Source: an uncultured Clostridia bacterium
Lineage (GTDB): Bacteria; Bacillota; Clostridia; Lachnospirales; Lachnospiraceae
Reading direction: 5' to 3'
DNA: 12,530 nucleotides
NCBI GenBank assembly: GCA_946405675.1
Contig: CAMJIC010000056.1
Span: forward strand, 1-12,530
The notes under the pieces were generated by a model, which did no database searches, had not been told where the DNA came from, and saw only the letters and a program-made list of their open reading frames with translations. A program made the translations under genes and the position numbers. Shown one piece after another: positions 7,075 to 12,530 of the stretch. How positions within the stretch are numbered: position 1 is the first letter of the stretch; each line of letters opens with the position of its first letter.

Positions 7075-8745
7075 ATGAAACTGAAACAGATTGCATCATA
7101 TGTGAGGGAGCATGGGCTCAGGAGCAGTGCTGTCCTGACGGTGGACCGGCTGCTGAAGCGTCAGGCACCGGAGATTCCCTATGAGATCTGGCTGAGCCGG
7201 AATCGTCCGTCTTCCCACGACTACACGAAGATGGAAAAAACACCCCCCGCCAGGTCCATCCTGATCGGAGTGACGGCTGCCATGCCGCAAAGGGACAGAA
7301 CCGCGTTTGTCCAGTCTCTGGAAATGCAGGTTTATCATCACTTCAGGGCACTGAAAAACTGCGAAGACGCCCAGTACGTCCTGATTGTGAATGGCCCATG
7401 CACGCTTCGCCCGGATCTTCTGTGGGAATGTGTCAGCCTCCTGAATCAGGAGCGGGGCGACCGGATCGATTTGATCTATTTCGACTCAGACTGGATCGGA
7501 GAGGACGGAAAGAAGGGGGATCCCGCCTTTCGTCCGGATTTTGATCCGGATCTTCTGGAGCAGGTCAATTATATGGGGAATGTCGTTCTGGTCAGGTATT
7601 CCGTCATGAAAGAGGCCGGGGGCGTCCCGGACGGGGATGTGGAATATGATGCGTTCCTGAGGCGGGTCTGCCTGAGGGAGAAAGCTGCCCCCCTTGTAAA
7701 TGAATGCATGCGTGTGCGGCATATTCCGAAGATCCTGTACCATGCCGCCGGAGAATATCCGGAAGGAGGATCTGCGGATTCCCTGCAGTCTTCAAATGAG
7801 TCCGGTGAGGCATCTCTGCCGGATGATTCATTGTCCGGGCAGGAGCCTCTCATCAGCGTCCTGATTCCCAATAAGGATCACAGTGAAGATCTGAGGCAGT
7901 GCGTGGAATCCCTTCTCCACGTCAATACATGGCAAAACCTGGAAATCCTGATTCTGGAGAATCATTCCACGGAAAAGGCGACGTTTGACCTGTACCGGCA
8001 GCTGGAGGAAGCAGACAGCAGGATCCGCATTCTGACATGGGACGCGCCGTTCAACTATTCTGCGGTCAACAATTTCGGCGCGGAGCAGGCAAGAGGGAAG
8101 TATCTTTTGCTGCTCAACAATGATACACGTATCCTTGCCCCGGACAGCGTGAAACAGATGGAGGCGCTTGCGTCCAGGCCTCAGACAGGCGCTGTCGGCG
8201 CATTGCTGCTTTATCCGGACGGACATGTGCAGCATGCGGGTATCATCCTTGGGCATGGAGGCGTTGCCGGCCACGCATGGCAGGGAGAGCTGCCCCGGGC
8301 AGTCAATGCCGGATACCCCGGACTGGTCTTTTCCCATACCCATAATGTATGCGCGGTAACCGGAGCCTGCATGATGCTCCGGAAAGAGGTCTGGGACGCG
8401 GCAGGCGGAATGGATCCGGTATTCGGAGTAACCTTTAACGATGTTGATCTGTGTATGCGTATCCGACGCGGCGGACTCAGGATCCTGATATGCCCGGAAG
8501 CATGCCTGGAACACGATGAATCCCTTTCCCGCGGAGCAGAAGATTCCCCGGAGAAGGTCGAACGTTTTCATGCAGAGATCAGTGCCTTTGTGAAGCGATG
8601 GGGAAAGGAGCTTGAGGAGGGGGATCCATTTTACAATCCATGCCTCACACTCACAGGCAGAAGCTGGACATGCAAAGACGACCTGAGGGAAACCGTCAAG
8701 CCTTATCTGAAATATGCAGCGATGTTTCAGGAGATGCGTGATTAA
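7075..8745 (+). CDS. GT2 family glycosyltransferase with degenerate N-terminal GT2-like half
   Basis: A 556-residue enzyme of the two-module GT2 family common in rhamnan and O-antigen-like clusters. The C-terminal module (about 257-525) is a complete GT-A domain: PLISVLIPNKDHS, LENHST (294-299), NNDT (348-351, the nucleotide/metal site), GAVGALLLYPDG, HNVCAVTGACMM (423-434), FNDVDLCMR (454-462) and HDESLSRG (480-487). The N-terminal module (about 60-225) keeps only the later parts of the family pattern (LIYFDSDW, PAFRPDFDPDLLEQVNYMGN, HIPKILYH) and lacks a DxD, so it is probably not catalytic. A Ser/Glu/Asp-rich linker (about 228-256) joins them. The start follows the previous stop by 4 bp, with GAGG (7064-7067) inside the upstream gene's end, suggesting coupled translation. 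It is paralogous to the next gene. Donor and acceptor are unknown. Confidence 0.9.
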   Translation: MKLKQIASYVREHGLRSSAVLTVDRLLKRQAPEIPYEIWLSRNRPSSHDYTKMEKTPPARSILIGVTAAMPQRDRTAFVQSLEMQVYHHFRALKNCEDAQYVLIVNGPCTLRPDLLWECVSLLNQERGDRIDLIYFDSDWIGEDGKKGDPAFRPDFDPDLLEQVNYMGNVVLVRYSVMKEAGGVPDGDVEYDAFLRRVCLREKAAPLVNECMRVRHIPKILYHAAGEYPEGGSADSLQSSNESGEASLPDDSLSGQEPLISVLIPNKDHSEDLRQCVESLLHVNTWQNLEILILENHSTEKATFDLYRQLEEADSRIRILTWDAPFNYSAVNNFGAEQARGKYLLLLNNDTRILAPDSVKQMEALASRPQTGAVGALLLYPDGHVQHAGIILGHGGVAGHAWQGELPRAVNAGYPGLVFSHTHNVCAVTGACMMLRKEVWDAAGGMDPVFGVTFNDVDLCMRIRRGGLRILICPEACLEHDESLSRGAEDSPEKVERFHAEISAFVKRWGKELEEGDPFYNPCLTLTGRSWTCKDDLRETVKPYLKYAAMFQEMRD

Positions 8746-8783
8746 GGGACGTGATTTTAAGAGACTTTTGAGGAGGAAAGAAG

Positions 8784-10514
8784 ATGGGGCACAGCGATGA
8801 ATCCGGAGGCGGGAGCGGCACATCTGCAGGGAAAATGCTGCGTTATCTGAAGGAGCATGGGGTGCAGGAATTTGCGGCGCATGCTGCGGAAGAGGTCAGA
8901 GACCGTAGATTTGATTATCAGAAGTGGGTTCAGAAAAACAGGGTCTCATCTGTCCAGGCCGGATATCAGAGGAAGCTCCTCCTCCCGAAAATGCCGAAGG
9001 TCTTTGTGCTCATTGCAAGAAACCAGGAGGAAGGCGCGAAGCAGCCTGCAGGGAAGAATCTGGAAGCGACCTTGAAAAGCATCCGTGCGTCAACCTATGG
9101 TCGGGTATGTCCGGTACAGGCGATCCACTCGCAGATCAGGGATGAGGACTATATGGCCTTTGTCCGGGAAGGCGACCTGATCGAAAGAGATGCCATATTT
9201 GAGATGGTGCGTGGGATTCAGGACGGAGCGGATGCAGTCTATACGGATGAGGATACCTGGGATCTTTCGGATGGAAAGACGATATACAAGGATCCGCTGT
9301 TCAAACCGGATTATGATCCGGATTTTCTGCGTGCGAAAAACTACATCGGCTGCTTTGTGCTGGTGCGGGTCGGCGTGCTCCGAAGCATCTACGCAAAGGC
9401 AGGCCGGGACAAGATCCCGACCTCCCGCAATGTGTTTGATCCGGCATATGACTGGTGGCTGACGATCCGGATCATGGATGCGGCAGCATCCATGGGAGGA
9501 GTGAAGCACGTCCCGAAGGTGCTGTACCATGCCCGCAGGCAGGAGATGGATCCGGATCAGGCCATGCACTGCCATGAAAGGGCACGCGGATATCTTCAGG
9601 AGATCCTTTCCGTGGATGGAGAAAACGCCGTGGCGGAGGACGGACCGGTTCAGGACAGCTTCCATGTGTCTTACCGGATCGAGGGAACCCCGCTGGTATC
9701 GATCATTATCCCCAATGCGGATCATGCATCCGTGCTGGAAAACTGCATTGATTCCATCCGCAGCCGATCCACCTGGAAAAGACTGGAGATCGTGGTGGTG
9801 GAGAATAACTCCAGGGAAGAGGAGACCTTTGCGCTCTACAGAAAACTGGAGGAGCGCGGGGAAGCAAGAATCGTACAGTATCCCCACGCGTTTCATTTCT
9901 CCAGGGTGATCAATGAAGGTGTGAGGAATGCAGAAGGCGATTACCTGATATTGATGAATAACGATGTGACAGTGCACACGCCGGACTGGATCGAGAAGCT
10001 GCTGTCTCAAGCCATGCGGCCAGGGGTCGGCGTCTGCGGTCCGAAGCTTCTGTATCCGGACGGCAGGGTTCAGTCAGCGGGCATTGTCACCGGGATCATG
10101 GGATTTGCAGGCTCCATGATGGTGGCTCTGCCCGGGGATGATCCCGGATACATGGGGCGGGCAGTCCTGACCCAGAATATGAGCGCTGTCACCGCAGCAT
10201 GCATGATGGTCCGGCGCGATGCCTTTGACGCAGCAGGAGGTTTCCCGGATGAGTTCAGTGTCGCACTTGGCGATGTGGACTTCTGCCTGAGCGTACGCGA
10301 CGCAGGGTACCGCGTCATCTTCGAGCCATCCGCCATCCTCATCCACCATGAGTCCCTGACCCGCGGCCAGGAGGATACAGCTGCAAAGAAGAAACGGTTT
10401 GCCGTAGAAAAGGCACGTTTCCGGAAGAAACGCGCCCTCATCCTTCAAAAAGGAGATCCTTTCTACAATCCCAACCTGTCCCGCCGCCGCTGCGATTATT
10501 CTCAGCAGACATAA
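8784..10514 (+). CDS. GT2 family glycosyltransferase, paralogue of the preceding gene
   Basis: A 576-residue enzyme with the same two-module layout as its upstream neighbour and a strong ribosome site (AGGAGG, 8771-8776, 7 bases before ATG). The C-terminal module (about 302-545) is a full GT-A domain: TPLVSIIIPNADH, VENNSREEETFALY, MNNDVT (391-396), GVCGPKLLYPDGRVQSAG, the acceptor-side QNMSAVTAACMMVRR (464-478), LGDVDFC (495-501) and HHESLTRG (521-528). The N-terminal module (about 70-250) retains YTDED (153-157), FKPDYDPDFL (173-182) and HVPKVLYHAR, but the usual first half is shortened and its DxD region reads VREGDLIERDA. Both proteins share a leader with a helix containing EHG and a YxxW...NR segment. 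Tandem duplication followed by divergence is likely, with each copy probably making a different linkage. This is the last gene of the operon; the stop is followed within 10 bp by the large palindrome. Confidence 0.9.
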   Translation: MGHSDESGGGSGTSAGKMLRYLKEHGVQEFAAHAAEEVRDRRFDYQKWVQKNRVSSVQAGYQRKLLLPKMPKVFVLIARNQEEGAKQPAGKNLEATLKSIRASTYGRVCPVQAIHSQIRDEDYMAFVREGDLIERDAIFEMVRGIQDGADAVYTDEDTWDLSDGKTIYKDPLFKPDYDPDFLRAKNYIGCFVLVRVGVLRSIYAKAGRDKIPTSRNVFDPAYDWWLTIRIMDAAASMGGVKHVPKVLYHARRQEMDPDQAMHCHERARGYLQEILSVDGENAVAEDGPVQDSFHVSYRIEGTPLVSIIIPNADHASVLENCIDSIRSRSTWKRLEIVVVENNSREEETFALYRKLEERGEARIVQYPHAFHFSRVINEGVRNAEGDYLILMNNDVTVHTPDWIEKLLSQAMRPGVGVCGPKLLYPDGRVQSAGIVTGIMGFAGSMMVALPGDDPGYMGRAVLTQNMSAVTAACMMVRRDAFDAAGGFPDEFSVALGDVDFCLSVRDAGYRVIFEPSAILIHHESLTRGQEDTAAKKKRFAVEKARFRKKRALILQKGDPFYNPNLSRRRCDYSQQT

Positions 10515-10523
10515 ATTGTGTAT

Positions 10524-10754
10524 GGCCACACATCTTCCAGCGGGGGCGGCCAGTGGGTGAGGCCTCTTCCTCATCCAAAACCCGCTTCGACAGGCTAACT
10601 GCTAACTCCGACTAAGCGGCCGGGATATTCAGCGTACGATTTCTTCATACCCCGGCCGCTAAGTCTACGTAAGCAGTGGATCCCGCCTCGCTCCTGTTAA
10701 TGGATTCGGGAGAGGCCTCACCCGCTGGCCGCCCCCGCTGGAAGATGCGTGACC
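10524..10754. repeat. 231-bp near-palindrome with nested inner hairpin between convergent genes
   Basis: This fills most of the 258-bp gap between the convergent GT2 and DAHP synthase genes. The outer arms are 10524-10577 and 10701-10754, pairing position i with 21278-i: 48 of 54 positions are Watson-Crick pairs. Four of the six exceptions become G-U wobbles in RNA, two on each strand (10554/10724 and 10568/10710 on +; 10526/10752 and 10530/10748 on -). A nested stem pairs 10610-10624 with 10651-10665 (14 of 15) around a 26-base loop. The intervening 32-35 base segments also pair in part (ACTGCT 10598-10603 with AGCAGT 10672-10677). The arms are GC-rich and contain no ORF with recognisable content. 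It could be a MITE-like or large REP-like repeat, a structured RNA, or a boundary that blocks read-through from both sides. Confidence 0.93.
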
Positions 10755-10772
10755 TGTCGGCAAAAAAAAGTT

Positions 10773-11810
10773 TTAAAGTCGATTATAAATGTCATAGATG
10801 AGCTGCTCGGAATCCTCCCATCCAAGGCAGGGATCTGTGATTGACTGTCCATAGACATGCCCCGGTCCGCCGACAATATCCTGCCTGCCTCCTACCAGAT
10901 AGCTTTCGATCATCAGTCCTTTTACCAGCTTTTTCAGGGAGGAGCTGTGGGAGCGGCTGTGCAGGACTTCATGGGAAATGCGGATCTGCTCCATCGCGTT
11001 TTTCCCGGAATTGGAGTGATTGCAGTCAACCACGATCGCCGGGTTCTGCAGATCCATCTTCTGGTACAGCTGAGCGGTCATGAGCAGATCCTCATAATGA
11101 TAATTCGGAATGCTGTTCCCGTGCTTGTTCACGGATCCTCTCAGAACGACATGAGCCAGGTCGTTCCCGTCCGTATTCACATCCCAACCACGGTAGATGA
11201 AATTGTGCTTTGCCTGCGCTGCGACGATGGAGTTGAACATCACTGTCAGGTCTCCGCTCGTGGGATTCTTCATTCCGGCAGGGACATCCATCCCTGAGGC
11301 AGTCATACGGTGCTGCTGATCCTCCACGGAGCGGGCGCCGATCGCAACATAAGAGAGAACATCATCCAGGTAACGGTAATTCTCCGGATACAGCATCTCA
11401 TCGGCGGCTGTCATCCCGGTCATTTCGATGGAACGCATATGGAGCTCACGGATCGCGATGATGCCGGCCAGAAGATCCGGTTTTTTGGACGGATCAGGCT
11501 GGTGGAGAAGCCCCATATAGCCCTTTCCGGTGGTTCTCGGTTTATTGGTATAGATGCGGGGCGTGATCAGGATCCGGTCACCCACCTTCTCCTGAACCTT
11601 GGACAGGCGGCCAAGATACTCCAGAACCGCATCCTCACGGTCTGCGCTGCACGGACCGATGATCAGGAGGAAACGGTCGCTTTTTCCGGTGAAGATGTCA
11701 CGGATTTCCTGGTCTTTTGTACGTTTGATCTTTCTGACCTTGTCAGAGAGCGGATATTTGCTCTTGATCTCGGCAGGAATCGGCAGTTTCTTTTCAAAAT
11801 GCATGGACAT
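10773..11810 (-). CDS. aroF: 3-deoxy-7-phosphoheptulonate (DAHP) synthase, type I
   Basis: This enzyme condenses phosphoenolpyruvate with erythrose 4-phosphate, the committed first step of the shikimate pathway to Phe, Tyr, Trp and folate precursors; it acts in the cytosol. The protein is 345 residues, the usual length for AroF/G/H enzymes. Motifs: GPCSADR (52-58, metal ligand C54), KPRTTGKGYMG (90-100, PEP binding), GARSVEDQQHR (158-168), KNPTSGD (181-187), DCNHSNSGK (262-270, metal ligand H265), E302 and D326 (TDPCLGWE). Two motifs differ from the E. coli enzymes as I recall them: KNPTSGD for KNGTDG and GYMG for GWKG. No separate ACT or chorismate mutase domain is present. The ATG at 11810 has AGGG about 11-12 bases upstream; a second in-frame ATG at 11804 is further from that site. 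Which paralogue (F, G or H) cannot be told. Confidence 0.96.
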   Translation of the reverse strand: MSMHFEKKLPIPAEIKSKYPLSDKVRKIKRTKDQEIRDIFTGKSDRFLLIIGPCSADREDAVLEYLGRLSKVQEKVGDRILITPRIYTNKPRTTGKGYMGLLHQPDPSKKPDLLAGIIAIRELHMRSIEMTGMTAADEMLYPENYRYLDDVLSYVAIGARSVEDQQHRMTASGMDVPAGMKNPTSGDLTVMFNSIVAAQAKHNFIYRGWDVNTDGNDLAHVVLRGSVNKHGNSIPNYHYEDLLMTAQLYQKMDLQNPAIVVDCNHSNSGKNAMEQIRISHEVLHSRSHSSSLKKLVKGLMIESYLVGGRQDIVGGPGHVYGQSITDPCLGWEDSEQLIYDIYNRL

Positions 11811-11826
11811 GGATCAGATTTCCCTT

Positions 11827-11855
11827 TCTATATTGAAAAGCGCGGTTTCTGTAAA
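11827..11855 (-). promoter_or_regulatory. Weak candidate promoter upstream of the DAHP synthase gene
   Basis: On the minus strand TTTACA (11855-11850) is followed after exactly 17 bases by TATAGA (11832-11827), similar to sigma-A boxes. Against it: the -10 box abuts the AAGGGA ribosome site, so transcription would begin within or beyond that site and leave a leader of only about 10 bases. Treat as a candidate only; the gene may instead be read through from the RNase HI gene. Confidence 0.25.
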
Positions 11856-11888
11856 AATGTTTCCGGGTTACTGATGATATGCAAAGGT

Positions 11889-11936
11889 ATTATGTCGGAA
11901 TTGTTCAGAACGGGTACTGAACAGTTACATTATGTC
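11889..11936. promoter_or_regulatory. Operator-like inverted repeat framed by direct repeats
   Basis: The 124-bp gap 11811-11934 contains a perfect 7-bp inverted repeat, TGTTCAG (11902-11908) and CTGAACA (11917-11923), with an 8-bp spacer. On each side, exactly 5 bp away, sits the same 8-mer ATTATGTC (11889-11896 and 11929-11936), as direct repeats 40 bp apart. The second copy overlaps the RNase HI stop codon. No T-run follows the hairpin on either strand, so a terminator is unlikely. Its position upstream of the DAHP synthase gene suggests a repressor site, but it matches no operator I know and the regulator is unidentified. Confidence 0.45.
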
Positions 11937-12420
11937 ATTCTCCTGACAGAATGCAGGGATCCGGGATCAGATTGTCTGAGTCAGCAGCCTGGGTCGCAAG
12001 CGCGTCACAACGCTCATTCTGCGCATGGCCATTATGCCCCCGCACCCAGTTCCAGGTAATATGGTGGGTCTCGCAGGCCCGGAGCAGCCTCTGCCAAAGA
12101 TCCGCGTTTTTGACAGGTTCACTTTTTGAAAGCATCCAGTTCTTCCGGATCCATTTGTCGATCCAGTGCTGGTTAAATGCATTGATCAGGTACTGGGAAT
12201 CAGACCAGAGGGAAACCTCGCAGGGCCTGTTCAGCGCTTCAAGGGCAGCAATCGCCGCCATGAGTTCCATTCGGTTGTTGGTGGTTTTTTCATAGCCCTG
12301 GGACAGTTCCTTCACATGAAGCTGGCCCATGGAATCCACAAATTCAATCAGCGCGCCATAGCCACCCGGTCCCGGATTGCCCCGTGACGAGCCGTCTGTA
12401 TAAACCGTTACGCTAGTCAT
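11935..12420 (-). CDS. rnhA: Ribonuclease HI
   Basis: Cleaves the RNA strand of RNA-DNA hybrids, removing primers and R-loops in the cytoplasm. With the ATG at 12420 it is 161 residues, close to the 155 of E. coli RNase HI. The catalytic acids are all visible: D9 (YTDGSSRGNPGPGGYG segment), E52 (NNRMEL), D74 (SDSQYLI) and D139 (NERCDALA), with the active-site histidine H129 in RGHNGH. The basic helix region KWIRKNW (89-95), used for hybrid binding, is present. A longer reading from GTG 12450 adds ten residues without family resemblance, and ATG 12420 has an excellent ribosome site. The start overlaps the end of an upstream gene by 8 bp, so the two are probably co-transcribed, perhaps together with the DAHP synthase gene 124 bp downstream. 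Confidence 0.96.
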   Translation of the reverse strand: MTSVTVYTDGSSRGNPGPGGYGALIEFVDSMGQLHVKELSQGYEKTTNNRMELMAAIAALEALNRPCEVSLWSDSQYLINAFNQHWIDKWIRKNWMLSKSEPVKNADLWQRLLRACETHHITWNWVRGHNGHAQNERCDALATQAADSDNLIPDPCILSGE

Positions 12421-12530
12421 TGTCCGAACCCTCCCGCAGGATGAAATCACTCCGCCCCGGCTGGGACGTCAGGCACAGCCGGATCCCCAGCGTCCGGCAG
12501 AATGCGAACACATCATCGCACACATCAGAA
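12413..12530 (-). CDS. 3' end of an unrecognised gene
   Basis: On the minus strand a frame is open from the window edge to a TAG at 12415-12413, giving 38 visible C-terminal residues that begin SDVCDDVFAFCRTLGIRL and end SDND. Support for it being real: it runs in the same direction as the RNase HI gene, overlaps that gene's start by 8 bp (ATGACTAG) as genes in an operon do, and carries the RNase HI ribosome site within its last codons. The fragment is Cys-rich (three in the first 20 residues) and ends in an acidic tail. It is too short to assign to a family. Confidence 0.55.
   Translation of the reverse strand, partial: SDVCDDVFAFCRTLGIRLCLTSQPGRSDFILREGSDND
12429..12435 (-). promoter_or_regulatory. 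Shine-Dalgarno GGGAGGG that decides the RNase HI start
   Basis: On the minus strand GGGAGGG lies 8 bases ahead of ATG 12420. It sits inside the longer reading that would begin at GTG 12450, so it favours the shorter 161-residue protein, which also begins where RNase HI homology begins. Confidence 0.8.

Noticed and set aside
7828..8823. Long minus-strand open frame (331 codons) opposite the first tandem GT2 gene
   Set aside because: It is opposite a gene with clear family motifs throughout, its translation shows no recognisable domain, and similar long antisense frames occur opposite the other coding genes (for example 4293-5240, 3466-4317 and 9090-10010), as expected from GC-rich third codon positions.
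10524..10754. Intrinsic or bidirectional terminator
   Set aside because: The arms are far too long and no T-run follows the distal arm on either strand; the A8 tract near 10765 is on the proximal side for the minus-strand gene.
10524..10754. Integron attC site
   Set aside because: GCTAACT repeats near 10595-10607 and GTTAATG near 10695 hint at core sites, but no proper RYYYAAC/GTTRRRY pair lies at the ends, and there is no integrase or cassette context.
11811..11934. T-box, amino-acid riboswitch or LexA box ahead of the DAHP synthase gene
   Set aside because: The gap is too short for a T-box and lacks its conserved core and a terminator; the repeat is GTTC...GAAC with a wide spacer, not the Gram-positive LexA form GAAC-N4-GTTC.
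11310..12059. Plus-strand frame of 249 codons spanning the DAHP synthase and RNase HI genes
   Set aside because: It overlaps two firmly identified genes on the other strand and the gap between them, with no family resemblance of its own.
12421..12450. GTG 12450 as RNase HI start
   Set aside because: The ten extra residues have no counterpart in RNase HI, and the strong GGGAGGG site lies after it, pointing to ATG 12420.
1..12530. CRISPR arrays, tRNA or rRNA genes, transposase or phage genes
   Set aside because: No spaced direct-repeat array, no cloverleaf or rRNA-like conserved segments and no transposase or integrase motifs were seen on either strand.

Overview
The window looks like chromosomal DNA of a Gram-positive anaerobe of the Clostridia, most like the Lachnospiraceae. 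This rests on family resemblance of the long glycosyltransferases, purine-rich Shine-Dalgarno sites (AGGAGG, GGAGGG), a GC content judged by eye at a little over 50%, and heavy use of ATC, CGG and AGG codons. The species cannot be named from sequence alone.

Positions 1-10514 (+ strand) hold the 3' part of a polysaccharide export and assembly operon. In order: the end of an ABC-2 permease (Wzm/TagG type); its ATPase with a C-terminal Wzt-type sugar-binding domain; a 734-residue protein with an N-terminal SAM methyltransferase and a C-terminal half showing kinase-fold landmarks; a 919-residue GT2-GT4 fusion glycosyltransferase; and two tandem paralogous GT2 glycosyltransferases. After a 143-bp gap the genes are tightly packed (gaps of 28, 4 and 38 bp and one ATGA overlap). 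They read as a cell-surface glycan made in the cytoplasm on a lipid carrier and exported by the ABC transporter. Wzt with its C-terminal domain, next to a methyltransferase/kinase-like protein, recalls the E. coli O8/O9a system, where WbdD caps the chain and Wzt recognises the cap. That analogy is the most interesting idea in the window and remains an inference.

Positions 10515-10772 contain no gene. They hold a striking 231-bp near-palindrome between convergent genes: 54-position outer arms and a 15-bp inner stem. It is not a canonical terminator and could be a MITE-like repeat or a structured boundary element.

Positions 10773-12530 (- strand) are housekeeping: a type I DAHP synthase (first step of the shikimate pathway), RNase HI, and the last 38 codons of an unrecognised gene that overlaps the RNase HI start. 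The 124-bp gap upstream of the DAHP synthase gene carries a perfect 7-bp inverted repeat framed symmetrically by 8-bp direct repeats, a possible regulatory site.
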